NCBI GenBank assembly: GCA_964550025.1
Contig: CAZJYI010000092.1
Location: 1-45,447 of the forward strand
Direction: 5' to 3'
From: CAZJYI01 sp964550025
GTDB taxonomy: Bacteria; Verrucomicrobiota; Kiritimatiellia; UBA8416; CAYOBW01
Length of the DNA stretch: 45,447 nucleotides
The translations under genes and the position numbers were made by a program. Below the pieces are notes generated by a model. The model searched no databases, had not been told where the DNA came from, and saw nothing but the letters and a program-made list of their open reading frames with translations. Shown here piece after piece: positions 33,101 to 39,612 of the stretch; position 1 is the first letter of the stretch, and each line of letters begins with the position of its first letter.

Positions 33101-34896
33101 AGCGCATCGTAATACATGGGCCAGGTGGCGCTCACCAGGCGAGGATAGTCGTACTCAGCATTCCACCGGTGGATACGGTTTGCGTTCTTCCGCGACGCGA
33201 GGTTGAAATCGGTTGCATCCTGTGACGGGATAATGCTGAAGGGCCACTTCCGACGGACGAATCCCTCGAGCAGGACTTCGAGTCGCCTGGGGGTCAATAC
33301 GTCCGGTTCACTCTGATTGTGTGGATTCCACTGAAGTGAATAGGTGGAGTAACTCCCCGCATACGTAAGGATCCGGCTACCATCAGGGCCCTGCCAGAAG
33401 AAGGCCGGTTCACGTGCGAGCGAATAGATGCTCTCTCCAAGCCCCGTCTCCAGCTCATTATCACGCGACTTCGGCGTTCCATCTGGTAGAAAGTCAGGGT
33501 TCGCCAGACGGTTATAGCCGTGAAACAGATTCTCGAATCCCGCCTCTCGGCCATACGTCGCGAAAGGCCATGGCATACCGATCACGTCATCCTGCTTGAT
33601 GGTTAGGCCCTGCTCGACATGCAACAGGTCAGGCGCGTGGCGAGCGGAGAGGTAGAACTGGCGGGCCATCAATTCGTGGCTGTATTGTTCAATCTCTGCC
33701 GTGTTGTGCAGGCCCGCTATTTCAATACGGCCCTCACGCACTCTCTGCCCCAGCTCCCTGGCCGCCTCTTTTCCGAAGAAGCCGATAAACGTCGGGATGG
33801 GTTCCGAGGTCTCGATCGTGAACCGATACTTATCGTCTTCGGGCCAATCGTCGGTCTCCCGGCAAAACTGTAGCGGCCGCTCGATATTGGCATGGCGAAC
33901 CGAGGTCCGAAGCCGATGCGGATAGTTGCCGAATCCGAGATCGTGATGACAATAGGAGACACAGTAGATCGTCCATTTCCGCTGTGGCTGCCATGTCGTG
34001 TGCCACGTGGCAGGTGCTGCGTCGTCTTCCCCGATGTGTAGCGCCAACCGGACGTCCGTCGGCTTGTCCACATCCGGCACCAGGATCGTTCTCGTCTGCC
34101 GACCCGGCGCAAGTTCGCCCAGGTCCTGCCAGTACGGCTTGCTCCCGCCCACCGTCACCTTAACGCGACCCGGTGCAGCGGCACCGCCGTTGTGCAAGTC
34201 AAGGCGCGCTTGCTGGCGCAGCGGCTCGCCATCGCCGGCCTTCGGAAAGAACAGGGTCGGTTCAGCAGCCACGATCTGTGCGGGTAACACCGGGGCCAGG
34301 GTCAGCCCCGCCGGGCCCTCAAAGCGCACCGCATCCCAGAGCACCCATGCTCCGCCCGTTGTGGTCACCGTCACGGAGTTGTTCCCCGCTCTCAGTGCAC
34401 TGGCCGGCACATCAACGGTAATCACATGCTCACGACCTTTCGCGGGATTACCCAACACCGAAGCATCGCCACCGCCCCGGGGAGTCTGGTACGTCCAGCT
34501 CTTCCGCCCATTGATGCCGACACGAAGCGATGGCGGTAAGAGCGAATGCGTATCGACCATGTCCAGCACGAGCCGGCACGCACGGGAGGGAGCCGTAGAC
34601 AGCCCGAAAACGATACTGAACGTCTGCGGTTCGTTCGCCGCCCATACCTTGTGCCGCCCGTGGATCGTGATCGTGCCGGGCTGCACGTAGGGCCAGGCGG
34701 TCTTCGGGTCCGACTGGCCAACGATGAAGACCCCCGGGGTCTCATAGTCCTGGAAGCTCTTCGGCCCGAAGGCAAACTCGGACGTGTCATTGTCGAACTC
34801 ACCCACCTGCCACAGAGTGACCAACTCCGCCCGAGCCGCCATACAGCCGATACTCAGTAGAAGAAGTCCAATCGCGAATCTGTCTTTCACTTTCAC
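30121..34896 (-). CDS. Large secreted multidomain GH38-like glycosidase
   Basis: After a signal peptide (VKDRFAIGLLLLSIGCMAARA) comes a beta-sandwich like the last domain of rhamnogalacturonan lyases (WQVGEFDNDTSEF to GGAWVLWDAVRFEG, about 25-195). A GH38-like catalytic part follows, with the zinc pair in CHHDLGF (H317, D319) and candidate nucleophile in IKQDDVIGMPW. A long beta-rich region ends near FGVKTIRV. Two fibronectin type III domains then run to about 1430 (YYYRVVAVDRYNNAG; YFYKVCAVDAAGQRG), and a discoidin-like F5/8 type C domain ends the protein. GTG 34896 or 34890 gives the best signal peptide and has AGAGG upstream. The extra binding modules suggest a surface or secreted enzyme for complex glycans. 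Confidence 0.87.
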   Translation of the reverse strand: MKVKDRFAIGLLLLSIGCMAARAELVTLWQVGEFDNDTSEFAFGPKSFQDYETPGVFIVGQSDPKTAWPYVQPGTITIHGRHKVWAANEPQTFSIVFGLSTAPSRACRLVLDMVDTHSLLPPSLRVGINGRKSWTYQTPRGGGDASVLGNPAKGREHVITVDVPASALRAGNNSVTVTTTGGAWVLWDAVRFEGPAGLTLAPVLPAQIVAAEPTLFFPKAGDGEPLRQQARLDLHNGGAAAPGRVKVTVGGSKPYWQDLGELAPGRQTRTILVPDVDKPTDVRLALHIGEDDAAPATWHTTWQPQRKWTIYCVSYCHHDLGFGNYPHRLRTSVRHANIERPLQFCRETDDWPEDDKYRFTIETSEPIPTFIGFFGKEAARELGQRVREGRIEIAGLHNTAEIEQYSHELMARQFYLSARHAPDLLHVEQGLTIKQDDVIGMPWPFATYGREAGFENLFHGYNRLANPDFLPDGTPKSRDNELETGLGESIYSLAREPAFFWQGPDGSRILTYAGSYSTYSLQWNPHNQSEPDVLTPRRLEVLLEGFVRRKWPFSIIPSQDATDFNLASRKNANRIHRWNAEYDYPRLVSATWPMYYDALRAELKQGHELKTVALDINNQWSDMDASDAKLLGKARVAGEALPTTEKLATMAQVLSGGGATWTALFQAYNRLMQYHEHTNAKNMPKSSAEDLRWYETELEENREMVAEANEFHEQVRRDAQQRLSQDLTRGSDRNLVVFNPLPRTRTDIVQCKAEDVPPGMRMVDSDTGKPVEHQQLPGNTVVFVAEDIPATGYKVFGLEEARSDQTGQPGPSGYTLENDFYRMDVDRRTGAISGLLDKEIGVELVEQDAPHRFNEYLYQRFESRVHDPSYQYKNAPTYRMEQADVAIQSGPIADVVTIEGKAEGARQIRQTVILYHALKRIDFGLFVDKSPSHMKKEAVYVALPFNVPDFALRHELPGAVVEPFKQQVEGSCTAHYTIRSFTDVSNDKYGITVSPIESSLVCYGWPRPSPMFWVCQEFKFDRSQDYPENSRLYLYLMNNMFDVNIAWDQQGPVDFRWALRSHTGDWKTGGADRFGRQVLQPLVAWRADAKHRGALPVSGSFMRVDKPNVTCSTIKPAEANGRGYILRFQETTGEATEATVTLPMMRGITQVTETSLVENDRDPLALKDDRSFTFTIKPFGVKTIRVTRDPDSAIPAPAAVRATPTADMQVALDWTSGMDPDRTSHFNIYRDTEESCRAEKLNFIGQVAALRFVDQPTLNHGGWIRKTLEPETTYYYRVVAVDRYNNAGPPSRPARVTTLASSEINLAPMKVEGLRAILVSPIAAHNFVNLLFRTSCESDIAGYEVHRSTVADFVPDAETRIGQVNSDDVVRGSKKYGHTPIPYPVKDFDHAMFEDHSVMPGTDYFYKVCAVDAAGQRGEFSDEATTRTKGQPIRSKASAQSVHTFGYGAVRAIDGDPDPYKAWVSAPYGGGTKDAPRDTWLAVEFPDGKAIPLTGVKIIGDHRPIIPLQKALQVQVRKDGAWTTVADVSNATEKDIKAVWAKPLTTDAVRIYVSASNLPRSNNATVDGIARVCELILVDAAGNDMSVSELE

Positions 34897-34987
34897 ACCT
34901 CTCGCCTCTCTATCAACTAACACTTGTCCCGTAGCCTTGGCCAGAGCGACCTTTCCGGCGTGGAGGCATGGGCCCGCATGGGTTCGG

Positions 34988-35005
34988 GGCCTTCTTCAGA
35001 AGGCC
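34988..35005. other. Hairpin downstream of the LamG protein gene
   Basis: GGCCTTC, loop TTCA and GAAGGCC form a perfect 7-bp stem in the 240-bp gap between the LamG protein gene and the start of the GH38-like gene. There is no T-tract. It could end the LamG protein transcript. Apart from this and a 6-bp stem near 35055 I see nothing else in the gap. Confidence 0.35.
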
Positions 35006-35135
35006 ACATGGTGGCCGCGCTTCGATGGTGGTCATGAAGCCCGTTCGACATATCCGAATCATCGGATGTAACGTTGCCATGTGGGTGTGATCTCCCACCT
35101 CGGCATCCTGCAGCGACTCCGCGCAACAAGTTGGA

Positions 35136-36449
35136 TCACCTGATGATAAACAGCGTCCCGTGCGGAGGAGGCGGAGGAGGCTCCAAGAGAAGAACACGAG
35201 TGTTGATGTAGGCCTGATCCACGCCCACATTGTGCAACAGTACCTCGTCCATCCACCCGGTGAAGCGGTTACCGGCTGCGGGAGCGCCGGGTGCATCGCC
35301 CAGCCCCATGGTGGAGTTGACATCCAGAAGCGTAATCGCGGCGCCCGAGTAGACGTTCGTTCCGTCGATCCATGCTTCGGTTGTCGAACCGTCACTGCTG
35401 ACCGCGACATGATGCCAGTCGCCATCGCCGAAGTCGGTTGCCGGCGTCGTGTTCTTCTGCTGGATCGGATTGGAAGCAGCGGTGGGCGCAAACAGGTCGA
35501 GATGGCCGTTCCGGAGGGAACAGTGATAGGAGTAGGGATTATCCCACTTCACGATCAGCCGGTCCCAAGTTGCGAATGCACCATTGCGCTTGATAAATGC
35601 CTCTATCGTCCAGGTATCGCCCGCCAGGTCGTTGTCGGCCGAATCGGCCGCGTAGAAGTAGTCCGGGTAGAACGCGGCGGCGTACCCCACGACACCTTCT
35701 ACATAGGAGGCGGTGCCGACAACCGTTAACGTATCGCTGGCAACCCCACCGAGAGCCGTATCGTTCAGGTTACTCTCGAAGGAGTAGCGGACCACAATAC
35801 CTGCCTCCACCGCCGTGATACCCGAGCCGGTCAGGCTGATATTGGTCGTGGCATTGCCCGGGTCATCCGAGCCCAGAATCAGCGTGCCGTTGTGCGTCGC
35901 CAGGCTTGTGGGGGTGTACTCGACCGGGATATTCGTCGATCCACCCGCATCCACCGGCCCCGTCGTCACCCCGGAGGCAAGGGCGAACATCCCATCGCCG
36001 GTGAACGTGAAGTTGGTGATGTTCCGCGTAGCGGTGCCCGCGTTAGTCACCGTGACGCTCAGCGTGTTTGTCGTATTGATCGCGACGTTCCCGTAATCCA
36101 GCGACGATGACCCTACGATCGCGAGGTTGGTAAACACCGTGCTATTACTGATGGTCACACTGGGAACTTGTCTGCTGAGCTTGCCGCCATTGTTGATGCC
36201 GACCCAACCAACATTCCCTGGAGTACCGGTGAATTGACCGTCCTGGTTCTGGACAGCGCCGTTTCCAATATTCAGGGCCCAGTCTGCGACACTGGCGCTA
36301 AAGTCATCCGTGAAGATTACCCCGGCCTGAGCCGGTGGCGCCAGCGCCATGGCTCCCAGCAGCACCGCGCCCAGAATCGCGGGCGCCGAGGATCGAATGT
36401 CCATGATTGCCTTCGTGGAAAACAACCCTGTATCGTACGTAGCATTCAT
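35136..36449 (-). CDS. Secreted LamG-domain protein with Ig-like (choice-of-anchor D) repeat and GTLFIIR tail
   Basis: A signal peptide (APAILGAVLLGAMALAPPAQA) leads to a short segment, an Ig-like domain of the choice-of-anchor D/HYDIN type (LDYGNVAINTTNTLSVTVTN to ISLTGSG) and a LamG domain in normal order (VVRYSFESNLNDTA, WTIEAFIKR, WHHVAVSSDG, then FTGWMDEVLLHN). A proline run (PPPPPP) and HGTLFIIR end the protein. GGGAGG 6 bases before ATG 36449 supports that start; ATG 36404, with GAAGG, is an alternative. Probably a glycan-binding surface protein. It diverges from the AraC gene at 36570. Confidence 0.82.
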   Translation of the reverse strand: MNATYDTGLFSTKAIMDIRSSAPAILGAVLLGAMALAPPAQAGVIFTDDFSASVADWALNIGNGAVQNQDGQFTGTPGNVGWVGINNGGKLSRQVPSVTISNSTVFTNLAIVGSSSLDYGNVAINTTNTLSVTVTNAGTATRNITNFTFTGDGMFALASGVTTGPVDAGGSTNIPVEYTPTSLATHNGTLILGSDDPGNATTNISLTGSGITAVEAGIVVRYSFESNLNDTALGGVASDTLTVVGTASYVEGVVGYAAAFYPDYFYAADSADNDLAGDTWTIEAFIKRNGAFATWDRLIVKWDNPYSYHCSLRNGHLDLFAPTAASNPIQQKNTTPATDFGDGDWHHVAVSSDGSTTEAWIDGTNVYSGAAITLLDVNSTMGLGDAPGAPAAGNRFTGWMDEVLLHNVGVDQAYINTRVLLLEPPPPPPHGTLFIIR

Positions 36450-36531
36450 TATCGGCCTCCCATACAGCAGCAATTCTAGATTAGACCTGTCTGATTGCTT
36501 TACATAGTATTGGAATAGCGATCCGTCCGCA

Positions 36532-36560
36532 TTGACATACCGGCCAGTTTTTAGCACTAT
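36532..36560 (+). promoter_or_regulatory. Possible promoter of the AraC regulator gene
   Basis: TTGACA (36532-36537), 17 bases, then CACTAT (36555-36560). The transcript would begin only a few bases before the ATG at 36570, where no ribosome binding site is visible, which would fit a leaderless or nearly leaderless message. Confidence 0.35.
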
Positions 36561-36569
36561 TCGGCCATA

Positions 36570-37457
36570 ATGAAGACACAAGAGGAGATCCAGAATCCCG
36601 GGACACATTTGATCGGGGAGGATTGGTTTCCCATAGAAGGGTTGTCGCTCTATGCGGCTGAGCACCCGCTCACCGGACCTGTCGGACCTCATGATCATGA
36701 TTGCGAAGAGATTGTCATTTCTACTCGCGGGCGCGCCACCTACATCGCCAACGGGCGTGAGTGGAATGTGTCGTATGGCGATGTCTTCGTTTCATTGCCG
36801 GGAGATGTACACGAGATAGCCGACGTGCATGACTGGGCCTCCTATGTCATCCTGTATGACTTCCGCCATTCTGGTATCCCCCTGAGAGATCTCGCAGGGC
36901 TCAAGGGATATCATGCCCTCTTCACAGTTGAACCATCCATGAGGGCGCGACAGCACTGCCAGAACCGGCTTTGTCTTTCCCCCGAGCAGATGCAAACATG
37001 CACCGCGTTGATTGAACCGATGATCCGTGAACTTGAAACCCAAGCTGCAGGCTGCCGATTCATGGTCGCGGCCCTGTTTGAGCAGCTTGTTGCACACCTG
37101 TCCCGTTACTACTCAGACATCATAACGCCGCCTACGGACAAGATTCTGCGGATTGCCCAAGTGCTCCGCCTGATGGAGAGTCGCTATATGGATGCTCTCG
37201 ATACCAGCGACCTGGCCGCTGCCGGAAGCATGTCGGAGAGAACCTTGCGCCGTGAGTTCAAGAGAGCGCTGGGCGTCTCGCCCATCGAACATCTGAACGC
37301 CGTGCGTATCAGAAGGGCGGAAGGCCTATTGCTTCAAACGCCCATGAATATCACGGAGATCGCATTTCATTGCGGCTTCTCAGACAGCAGCTACTTCTCC
37401 CGCATCTTCCGGCGCATCAACCGAATGTCACCCCGCGAATACCGGAAACGCGTGTAG
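36570..37457 (+). CDS. AraC family regulator with cupin sensor domain
   Basis: The N-terminal half is a cupin-like effector domain (GPVGPHDHDCEEIVISTRG, then GDVFVSLPGDVHEI), as in RhaS/RhaR-type regulators. The C-terminal 100 residues hold two helix-turn-helix motifs (DLAAAGSMSERTLRREFKRA and ITEIAFHCGFSDSSYFSRIF) and end in the signature NRMSPREYRKR. Such proteins usually activate neighbouring sugar genes when a sugar binds the cupin. It is divergent from the LamG protein gene and adjacent to the glycan locus. I see no copy of the 38-bp operator in front of it. Confidence 0.92.
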   Translation: MKTQEEIQNPGTHLIGEDWFPIEGLSLYAAEHPLTGPVGPHDHDCEEIVISTRGRATYIANGREWNVSYGDVFVSLPGDVHEIADVHDWASYVILYDFRHSGIPLRDLAGLKGYHALFTVEPSMRARQHCQNRLCLSPEQMQTCTALIEPMIRELETQAAGCRFMVAALFEQLVAHLSRYYSDIITPPTDKILRIAQVLRLMESRYMDALDTSDLAAAGSMSERTLRREFKRALGVSPIEHLNAVRIRRAEGLLLQTPMNITEIAFHCGFSDSSYFSRIFRRINRMSPREYRKRV

Positions 37458-37480
37458 AGAATAACGCCACCCCGCACAAT

Positions 37481-37565
37481 CGGCTTCGTAGCGGTTCATG
37501 CGCGTGTGAATATGGCACCAGTGCGCCACCGTGCCTTCGACCGTCCATGTCACACCCGCCGAGAA
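37481..37565 (-). pseudogene. Fragment of a paralogue of the secreted protein at 42740
   Basis: On the minus strand the 28-30 codons read FSAGVTWTVEGTVAHWCHIH then TRMNRYEAD. The protein encoded at 42740 has FSVDLTWTVEGTVEHWGHIH then TRVNQYRAE near its C-terminus: about 20 of 30 residues agree and the DNA matches at roughly 80 percent. There is no start or any further homology on either side. It is a gene remnant between the AraC and UROD-like genes. Confidence 0.7.
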
Positions 37566-37605
37566 GCCTTTTCGTCGCCCGAAGTGTTTTCGCACAACGC
37601 ACTTT

Positions 37606-38661
37606 TCAAGCTACACCTTCTCTCTCCCTGATCTCTTGAGTCGCCCGGACCATCGCCAAGTACCCGTCGACGGGAACGTAGTCGGGGATTGAATTGCCGG
37701 ACCCAAGGGCATACCCGGCGGCCGTGCGGCGGAAGCGGGTGCCGTTCTCCAGAACGAACTCGTAGATGTCATCCGGCGCCATGCGGCAGAGATGGTCCGT
37801 GTCGATTCCGCCGAACAGGCCGATACGCGAACCGTAGTCCTCGATCCACCGGTCGTAGGGCGCGATCACATCCTCGTTGGAGTGCTTGGCATCGACCCCG
37901 GTACCGATGAGGTCTTCCATGATGTCGAAAATGCATCCGCAGGAGTGGAGCAGGTAGGGATGGTCGGCGGCGTGCACGACGTTCACGATACGCTCGTATT
38001 GCGGGACGACATGCTCGATCAGCGCCTGCGGCGCCAGTAGCGTCTGTGACTTGAACCCCATGTCGTCACCGGTGCGGCAGACGCAGAAGACATCGCCGTA
38101 ACGCTCGAGAAGTGACGTCCACAACGCCACAAGCAGGTCGCCGATACGCACGTACAACTCGGCAAAAAGCTCGGGGTCGTCGAGCTGCATGTAGCATAGC
38201 TGTTCGAACCCGACCAGGTCCTGGGCGATCTCGAACACGCCGTTGCCGACACCCCCGATCGCCTTCATGCCCTGCGGCAGGTTCGCCACAAGGGCATCCA
38301 GCCTGGGCGTGGCCCTTTCCCGGAAGATGCGCGGCAGGTCCTGCCAGGGGTACGCTTCGAAGTCGTGCCGGCTCTGGATGACACCTGCTTTCTCTGCGGC
38401 GAGAGCTCCGCCGCCGGGCAGCGTCTCGGTTACGCAGACCTCGTACGAGACTGTGTCGTAGGTCATCTCCTTCCAGAAGCGACAGTAGTGAGAGAAGAAC
38501 TCCTCCAAATCGTCGCCATCGGCTCTTTCGAGCTCGGCGAACGATAGATCCAGAATCTTCTCCATGACGCGTGGACTGATGATGTGCTCGTACAGCGGCA
38601 GCCGTCCGGGGCGCCGATTGCGAGCGGCGGCAACAACGTGGCGATAGTCAGGTTCAAACAT
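37606..38661 (-). CDS. UROD-like protein with HxC motif
   Basis: The 351-residue protein starts MFEPDYRHVVAAARNRRPGR and carries LLHSCGC (H239, C241), the methyltransferase-type His-x-Cys pair. The late cysteine is replaced (LGSGNS). GNSIPDYVPVDGYLAMVRA is the typical C-terminus. GAGGG 6 bases upstream fixes the ATG. It stands alone, converging with the AraC gene. It is separate in sequence from the four other full-length paralogues. Substrate unknown; cytoplasmic. Confidence 0.87.
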   Translation of the reverse strand: MFEPDYRHVVAAARNRRPGRLPLYEHIISPRVMEKILDLSFAELERADGDDLEEFFSHYCRFWKEMTYDTVSYEVCVTETLPGGGALAAEKAGVIQSRHDFEAYPWQDLPRIFRERATPRLDALVANLPQGMKAIGGVGNGVFEIAQDLVGFEQLCYMQLDDPELFAELYVRIGDLLVALWTSLLERYGDVFCVCRTGDDMGFKSQTLLAPQALIEHVVPQYERIVNVVHAADHPYLLHSCGCIFDIMEDLIGTGVDAKHSNEDVIAPYDRWIEDYGSRIGLFGGIDTDHLCRMAPDDIYEFVLENGTRFRRTAAGYALGSGNSIPDYVPVDGYLAMVRATQEIREREGVA

Positions 38662-38772
38662 GGCTTTCCCTCAAGGTACTTTCATCGCCCGTGTATAGTA
38701 CCACATGGCGACGACTCAACAACACGTACCTTGGCCGAGGCATTCAGGTTCTGTCGTCGTGACGGGACGCGT

Positions 38773-39066
38773 CTATTTGATTACGAAGAGCGTCCCGGCT
38801 TCGATGACAATGGGCAGTGCGTTGGCAGGGCACCATCGGCCGGCGGTAAGGCCGCCGTTGACGCCCGGAAACGAGAACGTCCCATTCGGCCAGCCATCAA
38901 GACGGTTCTCCGTGATCGTCACGCCGCTGCCCACAAACGGTGCCGAAGATTCGTCGAGGAAGGGCTCACAGCCGTTCCCGACAAAGGCGCCAATTACGTA
39001 CTCTGTACCGGCCTGCAGCGTCACGGGCCCGGCTATGACCGCATAGCGGTAGTGATTGTCCAGCAT
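38773..39066 (-). pseudogene. C-terminal fragment of a secreted protein ending in GTLFVIK
   Basis: The frame reads a beta-rich segment (GPVTLQAGTEYVIGAFVGNG, then TITENRLDGWPNGTFSFPG) and ends EAGTLFVIK. This has the look of the terminal domain of an exported protein; there is no signal peptide, start or upstream part. Homology stops near 39066, where the AraC fragment of the opposite strand begins. The tail matches the end of the LamG protein at 35136. Confidence 0.55.
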
Positions 39067-39088
39067 CCCGCCCGTACCGGACGGAACG

Positions 39089-39457
39089 ATGACGCGCGAT
39101 ATTCAGACCGTCACCGATTTCATCGACGCCAGCCCCGGCCAAGCCCGCACGACGAGGGACCTGGCGAAACGGGTCGGCTTGACCACGATCAGTCTTCAGC
39201 GCCGATTCCGGGAGCAAATGGGAATCTCCCCCCACGACTACCTGCTGGCTCGCAAGGTTGAGCACGCCGCGAGGCTGTTGCGGGAAACGGACACGAGCGT
39301 CACCGCCATCGCCCATGAGCTGGCCTTCTCCAGCAGCCAGTATTTCGCCAGGGTCTTCAAATCATACATGGGACAGAGCCCCACCGAATGCCGCCGACGC
39401 CTCGACCCTGACCTCACCTACGCGCCAGAAGTGGTGGTGAGACTGACCGGGAACTGA
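39089..39457 (+). CDS. AraC-type DNA-binding domain, stand-alone or N-terminally truncated
   Basis: The 122 residues make up a complete AraC DNA-binding region: first helix-turn-helix RDLAKRVGLTTISLQRRFRE, second VTAIAHELAFSSSQYFARVF, and the signature YMGQSPTECRRR. There is no effector domain and the sequence before ATG 39089 is unrelated, so the gene probably lost its 5-prime part when the adjacent fragment was joined. A functional small regulator, as in MarA or SoxS, cannot be excluded. An ATG at 39056 adds eleven residues. Confidence 0.65.
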   Translation: MTRDIQTVTDFIDASPGQARTTRDLAKRVGLTTISLQRRFREQMGISPHDYLLARKVEHAARLLRETDTSVTAIAHELAFSSSQYFARVFKSYMGQSPTECRRRLDPDLTYAPEVVVRLTGN

Positions 39458-39462
39458 TGCTC

Positions 39463-39559
39463 GCTTCAACATGAAAAGCGTTCCGCCGCCCCGGCCTCGG
39501 TGCGTGCCCCGGATGCTGTCGTATTCCGCCCAGCTTCCGCCGCCGATCACCTGAAGCCA
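39463..39559 (-). pseudogene. Possible second secreted-protein tail remnant
   Basis: The minus strand reads LQVIGGGSWAEYDSIRG, a short basic linker, then GTLFMLKR. This resembles the ends of the LamG protein (GTLFIIR) and of the 38773 fragment (GTLFVIK). There is no start and no stop directly after the tail. The resemblance is short, so the call is tentative. Confidence 0.3.
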
Positions 39560-39571
39560 GGCCAAAGCAAT

Positions 39572-39609
39572 ACAGTGGACATGCATCCCGTTTGCATTAC
39601 AATCTTTCC
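39572..39609. promoter_or_regulatory. 38-bp operator copy directly before the XylR-type regulator
   Basis: Aligned without gaps to the copy at 18200-18237 this segment agrees at 26 of 38 positions. Shared parts on the minus strand include GGAA, ATTGTA, TG, GGA, ATGT, CA and TGT. It ends 3 bp before ATG 39613, so a bound protein would block translation or transcription of the regulator gene. Its orientation relative to the downstream gene is opposite to the other three copies. Confidence 0.6.
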
Positions 39610-39612
39610 AGA

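Noticed and set aside
36450..36480. AGAATTG near the LamG gene start as a fifth operator copy
   Set aside because: Only about seven consecutive bases match, and the rest of the motif is absent.
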